Source of the DNA: Jackrogersella multiformis
Taxonomy: Eukaryota > Ascomycota > Sordariomycetes > Xylariales > Hypoxylaceae
NCBI GenBank assembly: GCA_902806575.1
Contig: CADCXD010000002.1
Coordinates: 434,001-498,000, forward strand
Length of the DNA: 64,000 nt
Reading direction: 5' to 3'
In this document: in pieces, positions 35,053 to 46,108 of the stretch
Layout: each line of letters starts with the position of its first letter
Numbering within the stretch: the stretch's first letter is position 1
Program-made: the position numbers and the translations under genes
Notes under the pieces: generated by a model
The model's input: the letters and a program-made list of their open reading frames with translations, nothing else
Databases searched by the model: none
What the model was told of the DNA's origin: nothing

Positions 35053-36038
35053 TTTGGCTGATATTGAGATGTTTCTGGGATTGTTTTCTTTTGATGGTTT
35101 TGTGTATGGTAGTGTTTGTGGGTTGTTCGAAGATTGTTGCTGTCTAAGGATAAGGGATGCTTGGCTCGAGTATTAAATAATGAAAGAGTAGAGTTGAACA
35201 AGTATATTGTATTAGGTAAAGGAAGTCGTTATTTAATAACTTATTTAAGTGTCATGGAATCACTGTTTTTACACAATGTGTATATCTCGTTATATGCGAT
35301 TAACTTATTTTAATGACAAGAAATCGAGAGTAATTAATAAGGGTACTTTCTCTTGTAGGTTTAAGGATTAAACTGACGAGGTATATGGTATGGTATGGTA
35401 TATTTAACGCCGGGAGTAATAGGGAATGACTTTATCGCATGACCCTTTTAGGGGTTTGCAACATGTAAGGATATACGTTTCTACATACCTAGGTATGTCT
35501 TGTATATTAAACCGAGTGGCACATATGTTAAGATACTAACTGTTCCTGTTAGCTCCTACAGGTGAGCTCATGTACAGCGTAAACTACAATCCGGGGGGAT
35601 ATGATAAAGCGCATTTCTATGAATTCCGATAAGACACACTTACAAGTATAAGATTTTTTCATTTGGAGTTTCAGTGATGTTATATTTCTTTGGTATTTTA
35701 ATATATATACAGCCTTCACCCCTTTATCTTTACTTAACCATCTTTCCTTCGCGCCCACGCACACACATAAATACCTACCTACCTAGGTAGGTATATATAA
35801 TACATGTCTTATCAAATACAAATTTCCTAAAGCACAAATTCCTGTGGCTGAAAACTCCACAAAGTACCTCTTTATGGTTATAAAGGTCCAGTTGACCTGC
35901 TGGAGATTTTATTCTTTATTAACATGACTTATATTCACTTCGTCGATTTTAATGTACCCTTATTATTAAATTTCATAATTACCTAAGTACTCAATAACGG
36001 AAACAATTCACAACATCCTGTATAATTATCCATTTTAC
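35053..36038. other. spacer between paralogues 1 and 2
   Basis: This contains the copy-1 promoter with blocks shared with the other copies (see 35169-35205 and 35277-35331) and the 3' flank of copy 2. CCTAGGTA palindromes lie near 35490 and 35783, the latter inside TACCTACCTACCTAGGTAGG. No RNA gene is recognised. Confidence 0.5.
35277..35331 (-). promoter_or_regulatory. conserved upstream element, copy 1
   Basis: A 26-base block beginning TGTGTATATCTCGTTATATG is identical at 36749-36774 and recognisable at 38399-38422. A second shared string, AAGAAATCGAGAG, follows in copies 1 and 2. It lies about 225 bases upstream of the copy-1 ATG. Conservation in otherwise diverged AT-rich DNA suggests a retained promoter or transcript-start element, or simply recent duplication. 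Confidence 0.5.
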
Positions 36039-36503
36039 TTAAAATGGATCTTTATACTCTACCTTCCTTGGTTGAAGGTCTGCCCGGCTGTCCTCTCTTT
36101 GGCTCTTACTACTGGCCGGCGACGACCGACCACTACCCGATTTCTTCACAGCCTTTTCAATTGTCCGGGCTGCGAGATCCTTGGCAATAGTTCCAACCGC
36201 CTTAAATGTCTTCATCAGTGGTTTGACCCGATTACGGCTTGAAGACCGTGACTTGGTCTTGACTACCTCGTTAGGAGGTGACGGCGGTGGGGTCGTTGCT
36301 CTGGAAGCTTCATTGTAAAAGCTGACAGCGTTTTGAGGAGGCCTTGCTATACAAGTCAATGTCCCATATCGGTTTCCTGGAGCGCTTTTCCAGATGGAAC
36401 CATCTGAGTCACGATAGGTATAGGACTGATCATCGGCATCGTAGCCGATGCGGGTCATACCTGTAGGGAGATTGTCATCCTCGTCCATCCAGCGGCGTGG
36501 CAT
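36039..36503 (-). CDS. tandem small-protein family, copy 2
   Basis: This is a 154-residue, intron-free paralogue of the proteins at 34.6 and 37.7 kb. It keeps the N-terminal module (MPRRWMDEDDNLP, RIGYDADDQSYTYRDSDGSI, WKSAPGNRYGTLT), the proline-rich linker (TTPPPSPP), the basic KTKSRSSSRNR segment and the C-terminal helix (AVGTIAKDLAARTIEKAVKK). The SGSGRSSPASS tail and an ending of D-L-Q-P-R-K-V-E-Y are also kept. The linker is the least conserved part, while both ends are well conserved, so two functional modules are likely. There is no signal peptide. Copy spacing (start to start) is 1451 bases to copy 1 and 1633 to copy 3. Confidence 0.75.
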   Translation of the reverse strand: MPRRWMDEDDNLPTGMTRIGYDADDQSYTYRDSDGSIWKSAPGNRYGTLTCIARPPQNAVSFYNEASRATTPPPSPPNEVVKTKSRSSSRNRVKPLMKTFKAVGTIAKDLAARTIEKAVKKSGSGRSSPASSKSQREDSRADLQPRKVEYKDPF

Positions 36504-37674
36504 TTTGATTTTATGTGAATTTTACGTCTTTAAAGTTAACAATAAGTTAGAAATGATTGTTTCTTTTGTTTTTTGTTCTTCGGATACTAATGTATGTGAA
36601 TTACTTGAAGCTTGTTGCCTTTCGAGAAAAAGGGACGTTAACCTCCACCATTAAAAAACGAAAGAGTTAAGCTAAACAAGTACGATGTATTAATAAAAAG
36701 AAATAGTTACATAACAACTCCATGGGATTATTGTTTTCATATAATTCATGTGTATATCTCGTTATATGCGATTAGTTTAACGATAAGAAATCGAGAGATA
36801 TTAATAAGGGCCTTTTTTCTTGTAGATGAAGATATTATTTTACAGTATTAAAAATAAGGAGATTACATTAACGAATTATTATGATACGGGGAAAGATATT
36901 AATATTAATTCGTATAAGTATTACTAAATAAGGTCTAAAAATATATACTTCCAAGGCGAACAATATCCTCCATAAACCCCTTACTTGAAAAATAGGTTAA
37001 AAGCTTCTAATAACGCAACTACTTACTCCTATGTTAGGCGATACCCCAGCTCTACCCTTAGGAGTACTCTGGACGTCCTTCGCGCTATCAAGCGCTCGAT
37101 ATATGTAATCACCAAGATAGCATACGTCCGGAGGACGTAAATGAACTCATTATCATCAACGCAACTACTTAACTTAACTTAATTTCTAAGTCAGTTCGAC
37201 TTTTGAACCTTGTCGAGTGCGTTGTCCTTAATTAAAGTTCTTTGGATATTTAAAGATTATTAACAAAGCACACCCGTTTAAATTCCAATAAAACATACCC
37301 ATTAATATAAGATCTGTTTCGTTTAAAAGGTTTCGTGGTTATTAAGGGGATTCGCAGTCATAGGTGAATACTACTAAAATTCTTACAGTATAATATTTCC
37401 CGTTGTAATATATAAGCAGCTTTCATCTCTCGCAGTTTTACATGGCCATGCTTCCCCTTTAAATATTATAATATATATATTTACATATCTCATTAAATAT
37501 GGATTTCATAACATAAAATATACATTCACTTTGTCGATTTAAAGGAACCTTTATTAGCATCATTCATATTATTAACTATCTCTTTAATCCTATTTACAAT
37601 GTTACTGGATAACAAAAAACAAGCTACGAACTACAATCTTTTTAAAAATGCCCATCTCTGCTTTCGTAGACTCT
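36504..37674. other. spacer between paralogues 2 and 3
   Basis: The promoter of copy 2 and the 3' flank of copy 3, very AT-rich. The shared upstream element is at 36749-36797. No coding content is supported. Confidence 0.5.
36749..36797 (-). promoter_or_regulatory. conserved upstream element, copy 2
   Basis: Matches the copy-1 element over 26 identical bases (36749-36774) and again at AAGAAATCGAGAG. It lies about 246 bases before the copy-2 ATG, so the distance is nearly the same as in copy 1. See the copy-1 entry for interpretation. Confidence 0.5.
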
Positions 37675-38136
37675 CTACTGCACAGGGTTATAGCTTAATT
37701 TAATGGGCTGGATATCTTCTCGGCTACTGGTCGACGATGAACGACCACTCTTCGACTTCTTCGCAGATTTTTCTAGCGCGCGTACCGCTAGATCCTTTGC
37801 GAGAGTTCCAGCTGCCTTAATCGTTTTGAGCAGTGGCTTCATGCGCTTAAGGCTTGACGACCGAGACACCGTCTTTCCTGCTTCGCCGGAGGACGGCGTA
37901 GACGACGGCGGTGGTGACGGGGTTTTTGCCCCAGAGGTCTCATTAGCCGAAGAGCCAGCTGCTTGTGGGGTCGGTCCTGCTATGCACGTTAGCGTCCCAT
38001 AGCGATTTCCCGGCGCAGTTTTCCAAACGGACCCATCGGAATCGCGGTACGTGTAGGTTTGCTCTTCGGCATCGTAGCCGATACGAGTCATCCCAATGGG
38101 AAGATGCTCGTCCGAGTCTGACCAGCGGCGAGGCAT
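37675..38136 (-). CDS. tandem small-protein family, copy 3
   Basis: This is a 153-residue, intron-free paralogue. The N-terminal module reads MPRRWSDSDEHLP, RIGYDAEEQTYTYRDSDGSV and WKTAPGNRYGTLT. The linker is longer and richer in S, P and G (KTPSPPPSSTPSSGEAGK). A basic segment and the predicted helix AAGTLAKDLAVRALEKSAKK follow, then SKSGRSSSTSS and a short end (QPIKLSYNPVQ). Copies 2 and 3 share the string LTCIA after the module where copy 1 has LTQIS. From its outside position and coding GC content, copy 3 could be the parental copy, but order of duplication needs an alignment. Confidence 0.75.
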   Translation of the reverse strand: MPRRWSDSDEHLPIGMTRIGYDAEEQTYTYRDSDGSVWKTAPGNRYGTLTCIAGPTPQAAGSSANETSGAKTPSPPPSSTPSSGEAGKTVSRSSSLKRMKPLLKTIKAAGTLAKDLAVRALEKSAKKSKSGRSSSTSSREDIQPIKLSYNPVQ

Positions 38137-41061
38137 TATGGTATATGATACTTATTATTGGAAGGTTTTTTGTGGGTTTGGATAGCTTGTGAATGTTTAC
38201 AATCCTTTTGTTATCTTAGAGGGGTGTATGGAATTTGCTATAAGCTTGTCCCCTTTTCGAAAAAACGGGTGCTTGCCTTGGTCATTAAATAATGAACGAG
38301 TCGGGTTGGACAAGCATCATGTATCCGGATATGGAAGGAGTTACCTGACAACTCATCTAAATATTGTAGGATACCTAGGTAGTTATTATTATACAATATG
38401 TGTATTTCATTATATCTAACTAGGTAGTTTACTGACAATACATGGAGAGCAATTAGTAAGGGCACCCATTAGTGTGAATCTACCTACCTATGTAAATTAG
38501 GAACATTTCACAGGGTCAAAAATAGGGAGGTATTTGCCTGGATACCTGCTTAGCTAGGTATTGACTAAACGTGTATATAGTTACCTCGGTACGTATAATA
38601 AGAAGGAGTCGACTAATCCTCTATTCAATTAGACCGATAGTATCGTACCGAGATTGTTGTGTTAAGTTAGTTACATTTGCTACTTTTAAGAAAACTTGCG
38701 ATGTGTTTAGGTTATTTATCTTTGACGAACAACATCCGTTGAAGGGTAGGTTAAGCTCTTTGCAAAATGCCTTTTTTTTTTCATTCAGCAATCTACTAGG
38801 TATGAGCTAGATTTGAAAATAGCGCCAAGATTATCGTCATCGTTCGGTTTGCCTTATGGTTTCATCCGAGTCCGAGGTAGGTATAACTTGATAAAAAGCT
38901 GCCTCTTCTAGGTTAAGTCTCAGCGTTCATGCTGCAATTTCGCTGGTGCAATATAATACGAAAATACTATCAAATCTCTTTGAGACAGTGATCTGTGTTA
39001 GACACCTTTCAGTATTATTATATTTGCCCATTCGTTTAGATCGTCACTAAACTAGGTGTCTTAAGAGGGCCACCTCTGAAGAAGTTTCCCATTAATGTCA
39101 TTTTCAGATCACGCTTGACTAATAAGTGCTTAGTATATTGACGGGAAAAAAATCTGAAACATTGCTTTTCACTTATATTGCTTTACCACCTTTGTTCAAA
39201 AGTTGGGAGAGAGCTTAACGACTTCTTTATCGGATATATCGTAGCCTTAGTGAAACCATGAAGAATAAACACTGCTGATTTAGTAAAAGGTGTCATGGAG
39301 AATCTAAAGAGGTTTGTTTCAAGGATTTCTCAATAGAGACGATTCTATATTTGGGTATGGTGTTAGTTAACGGTATGACTAATAAGAAACGAGTGAGATT
39401 TTGTACCGGTAAGTAAGGTTAATAAATCTATATGTCCGACTTGTGATGTGATATCCCGAAAATCTAATATGTGGGGTTTTGTGCCAGTCGGTATATTCCT
39501 TAAGTATCCTTGTTCCAACACTTTAGATCTTAATTTAGTGCCATTAACTTCCTAGAGCATATAAGGTACCTTTATAGTGGTCATACGTTTCTTATGACTT
39601 AATATTAAATGTCCGATATGGTTAAGTAACTTGGCATAAAGAGAATCCCTAAGTTAAAAGAATAAACGACTAATATTATTACTTACATTTATTTTTCTAA
39701 TGATTATAGTATAATGTAACCTTTACTTGCCCAGCTCTAAACAGCTAGATAAAGCCGCTGTTGTTGTCTGGATCTAGACTCCATGATCAACCCCGCATTC
39801 TTTATACTTTATGGTCGTCATTGTGCCGGCCCTATAACTAAATACGGTATAGTACAGTGGGCTGGCTAGGTGGCCCGGCACGCATTTCCCCGCATTCAGG
39901 GGGCCTCTAGTGTACCCCGGGTCTCTAAAAAGGTAACTGGCACGACGTTCATTAAGAAACCTTAATATTCCAAGCTTCTCTACTTTGCATGCCGAGGTAC
40001 CTAAGTAGGCATCAAGCAAAATACTTGGAAGAAATACTACCCAGTGATAAAATTGTGAAGATGAAATTCCTGATATGACACGTACACTTCTTTTTCTCCG
40101 GTAGCCAAATACACTACACTCACAACTTAACCTAGGCCAAGAATCGCCCTAGAGGAACTTATTTGCAAAGTTATGAGAGGGCGTTGTCCCAAATGTATAG
40201 AGAGCCCTTTGTCTTCAGGAGAAATTTAGGTTAGGCGAGTCTATACCACATTATCATTAAATGTACCTTGGTAATCAGTAATTGGATAGCCCTAAAGTCT
40301 AGAAACCTTACGAGCGAGTAGTTCGGCGAGTAGTTCGGCAAGCAACATAGGTACCGAAACTCGCCCAGCATCTGAGCTGGCGCTTGGCAGGAGGTAATAT
40401 CGGTGTTCTAATATCTCCGACTTGATGTCCGCGCTAGGATTCAAAGGGCATACGTAGTCGGCCCTTGGTTAAGCAGCGAAACCGAATCATAGATGAATCT
40501 TAAGAAGCCATCTCGGTGCCGATACTGTTCGGTACCCAAGCAGAGCCATGTGGCATTGGACAAAATAAGCCATTGATCACACTGGATCATTTCCCCCGCA
40601 ATTCACGAGGGCTGATTCTTTGTCTAACCTCAGAAATGGACCAATAATAGTTAAATTGAACGAATATGCTCTTCTGAGTCTATACGCCTCGTTCCACGAG
40701 AAAGGACTAGTTACCTAGGTAAGTTGGTCTTCTTTTTCTTCCGCGTAAGCTAAGATACCTAGCTACCTTAGTAGTGGATAATAACTTGATTATTTATGCC
40801 AAATCGGACCAGCTAACCAAAACCTATTAGCAAGAGAGACCGCCTCCAGTATATACTCAGTACCCATAAGACCAGCATTAAGTGAGCTAGCCCCTCATTC
40901 TCCCAATATCTCCCCGTGAATCCACAATCACATCCCGGCTAACTACTAGCCACCTAGGGTATACCTGGTCAGGTTTATAAAAGAACCTTGTTACCCATCT
41001 ACTCATTTACCATTTACACCTAGGTAGATCTAAGAAATAATCTTTATTGTACACCTCAATC
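38137..41061. other. 2.9 kb AT-rich spacer
   Basis: No supported gene. The left 300 bases hold the copy-3 promoter, with a diverged version of the shared element at 38399-38422. CCTAGGTA copies lie near 38372, 40713 and 41020. A short frame at 39774-40019 is unrecognised. The right 200 bases should contain the promoter of the following transporter. Confidence 0.5.
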
Positions 41062-43258
41062 ATGGATCGCGATCAAGAGAAGGCAGAACTCGAGCAAGTC
41101 GAGCGACAAAAGACCCAATCCTTAGAAGATGTCGAGGGAGAATATGACGAGCAAGAAGGGAAGAACATCATTAAGCGAATCGACCGCCGATTAGTCGTCT
41201 TAGTCGGGGTCTTATATTGCATCAGTTTAATGGACCGGACGAACCTGTCTGCCGCCGCTATTTCGGGAATGATCGAGGAATTACATTTTGTCGGCACGAA
41301 CTATGTAAGGCTTATTATTATCACTTTAACCTATAGGTGATTATACAAGCAGTCACTAACCAGTCTCTCCAACTAGTCCGTGGTTACACTTGTGTTCTTC
41401 GTCACCTATATCATATTCCAAGCGCCCTCAACTGTCGTCATCCGCAAAATTGGCCCGCGCATCTTCCTCTCAACGATCATCATGGCTTGGGGTATAGTTA
41501 TGATCGGATTCGGTTTTAGCCCATCATTCCAGGTTCTTGTGGGCTTGAGGCTTCTTCTCGGTGTCTTCGAGGCAGGTTACTTTCCGGGATGTGTATATTT
41601 GCTGTACGTTTTAAACCTCCATTGACTTACCACCTTGAATGGCCCGTTCGATTGGAACGGAGGTCGGGTATAATTCAACACTAATATTAATTATCTGTAG
41701 GTCAACATGGTATACGCGATGTAAGAGACATATCTTTACTTTGCTTTGCTATGAAAATTACGAGAATTAACTAACCAAACTTAGACGAGGTTGGCCGGAG
41801 ATATTCAGTCTTCTACCTTCTAGGTTGTGTTGCCTCAGCTTGCTCGTGAGTATTTCAACGCTACATATATACAGCCCTCTCGATTTCATCTAGAACGGCA
41901 TGTGCTAACTCGCAGTCATACAGTGGTATTCTGGCATTCGGGTTGATTCAAATGGATGGTCTTGCGGGCCTCAGTGGTGTATGTAACATCGAATATTCGT
42001 TTTCACCTTTCTTGGCCTGCATTTGGAGTCAAACACTCCTAACTAGGCTACCAGAGGAGTTGTTTCTCCTTAGATACGCCTAAACCCCCTAAACACGTTA
42101 CCCGAAGAAGTTATTGCTAACTCTTGCTGTTGCAGTGGAGATGGATCTTCATTATGGAAGGTAAATAAAGACAGAGGCTCACCCTAAGGACTATAAGTAT
42201 CTCCTGTGCTAATCCATATTGCCATAGGCATTATTACCTGCCTTCTTGCCATATTGGGCTATTGGCTCCTAGTCGATTTCCCTGACTCCAAGCGCAAGAC
42301 ATGGCGTTTCCTAAACGAAAGGGAACGCGCATGGATTATTAACCGAGTTACTATCGATCGTGGTGATGTCGTGGTCCCTAAGTTTCAACTAAGTCGATTT
42401 TTAGGAGCCGGTTTAGATCTAAGAATCTGGTAAGTTTTCCAACAGGAAAGGGGGAAGGTATCCAGAATACATATCATGATAACAATATTTTTCTTCCTTC
42501 TATAACTAACACTATTATAGGGGCTACGCACTGATTGCTTTCTGCACTAATACTCTCACTTATTCGCTCGCGTACTTCTTGCCGCTTATTCTTCGCACCA
42601 ACTTGGGGTTTTCCGTGGGCGCGGCGCAATGCCTTGTTGCACCTCCATACGCGTTCTCGGGTATCTATATGTATATGATGGGTTGGATTGGAGACCGTTA
42701 TCACTTGCGTGGTCCTATTGTAATCGTCAACGCAATCGTCGCCCTAATTGGCCTGCCTATCCTAGGATGGCACCACTCGAATGGGGTCCGCTACTTCGGA
42801 GCTTTTTTCGTAGCAGCGGGTGCAAATGCAAATATCCCGGGATCTCTTGCGTTCCAATCCAACAATATCCGGGGGCAATGGAAAAAGGCATTCTCAAGTG
42901 CTACGTGGGTGATGTTTGCGAGCATCGGTGGAATCACCGCCAGTCTGGTCTTCAGGTAAAGAATTACTCTATTTACCTTATATGCATACTCGAAAAGACT
43001 AACGGGTTATTAGGTCTCAAGATGCTGCCACGGGCTACAAGCCTGGGTTGTACGCTTGCATTGGGTGCTGTCTATTGGCAATTATTGTTGCAGGCTCTTT
43101 AGATCTGTCATTTTATCTCGATAACAAGAAAGCGGACCGTGGAGAGAAACATTTGGAAACATCAGATGTAAGACTATGTCTCCGAACTCTTTTGAATAAA
43201 CCTGGAGCTAATGTAAAAACAGGAGGATTCCCAGGCGGACTTCCGATATACCTATTAA
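41062..43258 (+). CDS. MFS transporter, DAL5-type, ten exons
   Basis: Exons are 41062-41304, 41377-41603, 41701-41720, 41785-41845, 41924-41978, 42136-42160, 42228-42429, 42521-42955, 43014-43167 and 43223-43258. They keep one frame and give about 485 residues. Splicing is supported by rebuilt family motifs such as STWYTRYEVGRRYSVFYLLG across three small exons and WRWIFIMEG. The last exon encodes DEDSQADFRYTY, the C-terminal signature of the family. Reading through the ninth intron would replace it with an unrelated tail. Twelve helices are expected. It starts at MDRDQEKAEL. The substrate may be an organic anion, but nothing fixes it. It is followed 780 bases later by an O-methyltransferase on the same strand, so export of a methylated product is conceivable. 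Exons of 20 and 25 bases are unusually small. Confidence 0.85.
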
Positions 43259-44041
43259 ACTGGGAAGTATGTTAAAATATTTTTCTTCGCGTGATGATAG
43301 TAACACCCATATCATAAACAGGGTATACAAGGGCTTTGGATAATGGTTATTAAGATTCAATCGCAACTGAGTTCTCTTTTTACTTCGAGTTATGTGTCAC
43401 GTTATACTGCAGATAGGGGGAGGAATAGGTATCATTAACAGGCGCGTGGAAATAGTCATACACATGTACCGCTTAAGCCGAAAGTATTAATAGAAACGAT
43501 TGTCCGAGTAAGACTCATACTTATGACGATGGTTGAGAATCCTTGCTAAAAGTATACTATGTCCGAATTCCAAAGGATCAGATAGGGTTTTCACATGTAT
43601 GTATCGTCGCATATTTCTCTCATGCTTACCAAACCACTGAATTAATGAAGAGGTAAGATGATAAAGGGAAAAATATACGGAAAAGAAATGTGAGAAGGAT
43701 TGATATTAAATGAAGATAAAATAAGTTCTAATTTAACCTAAGGTGTGTAAGTTGGAAGTTACAATGTGAATTGGATGACTAAGCCCGAAAAGCTCGTAAG
43801 GGGTGAGGCTCTCGGACTCGGCATTTTGATTCGGGAATCGGGGGCTACGGCCTGGTACGACGATGCTCTCAATATGACTGGACACGACTATAAAGTCTCA
43901 TATATCTGTCATCTAAGAACTTGAATTAAATGATAAACCCATCTTCTTTATTCTCATATTCTAACATCATACCTAGTTCCCGATAACCCCTATTCAGAAA
44001 TCTCACATACCTATCCACAGCTTAAGCTCTCATCTATCACA
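43259..44041. other. intergenic spacer with methyltransferase promoter
   Basis: 783 bases of AT-rich DNA between the transporter and the methyltransferase. A CTATAAAGTC element near 43889 is a possible TATA box, about 150 bases before the 44042 ATG. Nothing else is recognised. Confidence 0.45.
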
Positions 44042-45606
44042 ATGACACCGCTAAGATCAATTTCCGAGCTTGCGTCAATCATTGAACGCAACACGCGGGC
44101 TGTGCAAGATGGGTTCGAAGGACCTCCCGGAGCGCAGTTCTCTCTTGCTTTAGGAACTCCACCTCAGACCGATGTACCTCCTTCTCTGGAGAGCACTCGT
44201 AGTGAGCTCCTTGAGACGCTCGACGAACTACGTGCTCGCCTACTAGGCCCACTAGGTTATCTCATGGTCTTGGTATACCCAACTGTATGTACTCGACACC
44301 ATTGTAGTGCTTTCCGAAGAAATTCTCATCTTGGAGTTCCATAACTTACCATGACTATAGCCTGCTATAATAGCGATTTTCCAAACGTTATACAAATTTG
44401 ACATGGCCTCTCACGTTCCTCTGTCGCCAGGGGATGAAATCTCATATAAGGACCTTGCGGCGCGTTGTGGCCTTCCCGAAGATGAAACACGACGCATAGT
44501 CCAGGCTGCGATCGCTTTTCGCGTCTTCGAGGAAGCCTCTCCGGACGTGTCCATGAGACATAACGCTGTCTCATCCTTATTTGCTGTTCCTCAGCTAAAG
44601 GACATGCTAGGCTTACTCGTTGACGAGCTGTTCTCGGGTGCTTCTAAGATTGTCGAGAGCTTGCAGCGATTCCCCGGCAGCGGGGAGCCGGGCCATTCTG
44701 CTTCGGTGATAGCTTTCAGAGAGGCAAAAGCAATCAAGGAGAACGGAATTGATCAGGAAGAGATCGATGACCCAAGTAAGAACCTTTTTGACTATATCGC
44801 CGAAGACGAGAAGCGAGTCGCCCGCTTCCGTTCCGCTATGGGTATGTCGACCAAGTCACTAGCCTTTAGGTCGTCTTTCTTCGTCGACAGTCTGCCATGG
44901 GCGGACAGGGATCAATGCCCCGAGATCGTGGTCGACATTGGTGGATCTGGTGGTGAATTATGCCAACTAGGTAAGAAGATACCTTGATCTTCTCTTGCTT
45001 GAGTTTTGGCAACCACAAACTACTTTTCTATATTAGGTAGTTATTAGTAAATCACTGACCACAAACCACCAGTACTCCGGAGCTACCCTGGTGTCAAGAA
45101 GGCCATTGTATTAGACCTTCCAGAGGTCGTCGCCGAAGCCAAGGTTCCCGATGACCTCGAGAAAAGATTAGAGTACGTCAGCTATAACTTTCTGACTGAA
45201 AAAGTGACACGCCAGGCGGATGTGTACATGTTCCGGCACATCTTCCATGATTGGAGCGACCAATATGGCGCCAAGATTCTGAAAAATCTAGTACCAGCCC
45301 TTAAAAAGGGAACCAAGATTTGGATTTCTGAAGTTGTCCTCCCCAACTTGAGCGATAAAAATCGCACGAAGGATCAAATGCAAAGGCAAGTAAAAATACT
45401 TAGTTTCTGTTGCGTGAGCATAACTTCCTAACATTAATGATAGGACCGCGGACATCTTTATGATGGCAGGGTTTAACGGCAAAGAGCGAAGCAGGAGTGG
45501 GTGGGAGATGCTTTTCGCCGCCGCCGATGAGAGATTCCGTATCGTAAACGTTACGAGGCCTGATGGTGCTCATGATTCAGTCATTGAGGTCGTGTTTGAT
45601 GCTTAG
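44042..45606 (+). CDS. class II O-methyltransferase (SAM-dependent)
   Basis: Exons are 44042-44272, 44361-44970, 45073-45385 and 45444-45606, giving about 438 residues, typical for fungal secondary-metabolite O-methyltransferases. An N-terminal helical dimerisation region comes first, and a winged-helix part (ISYKDLAARCGLPEDETRRI) follows. The SAM-binding glycine motif VVDIGGSGGELCQL lies at about residues 267-280, and FRHIFHDWSD (about 334-343) carries the HDW catalytic region with His339 as the likely base. The third intron appears to be of GC-AG type (AAAG|GCAAGT...GATAG). A GT donor four bases later would shift the frame and end the protein early. The final exon gives TADIFMMAGFNGKERS, matching the family C-terminus. 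No PKS or NRPS is in view, so the substrate is unknown. Confidence 0.88.
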
Positions 45607-46108
45607 TGTTTAGAGGAGAATGACTCCAGATTTTGGCGCACAGCTTCCATGCTGGGTACCTAGGTACTTTAATAAATCCCAACTTCTTCGCGTGACCCCG
45701 TCTCTCAAATTGTCCGTCGTAATGGATACAGCAGACAGGATAGTGTCGGACAGGTGCAGACAGTGCATAGGCCGTAACAATGATACTGTTTACACTGTGT
45801 GCCTTATCCCTTAAGCCACTTGTTGAGGTAATTCGTCAGCTTGATATCAGGAAGTAGGAGCTGATTAAGTACCTAATTAAGGGATAACTAGCGGCATAGT
45901 TTAGTTCAGTATCGCTATTACTGCACTGAAAACCCCCAAATATTTGATTAAAATCAAACAATCACCATTCCGAGTGTATCCACTTACAGCTTGCCTTACA
46001 ACCATTGAGATAAATCTCCAAGGGATTTTGCTTCAACAAGAGGGCTCGTCCAAGCCATCGGTTCCATACCTACTTGGGTACCTAGGCAGCTAGGTATTGA
46101 ACGCTGTG
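45607..46108. other. intergenic spacer
   Basis: About 500 bases with a GTACCTAGGTAC palindrome at about 45656-45667 and a related TACCTAGGCAGCTAGGTA near 46078. No gene is supported. Confidence 0.5.
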
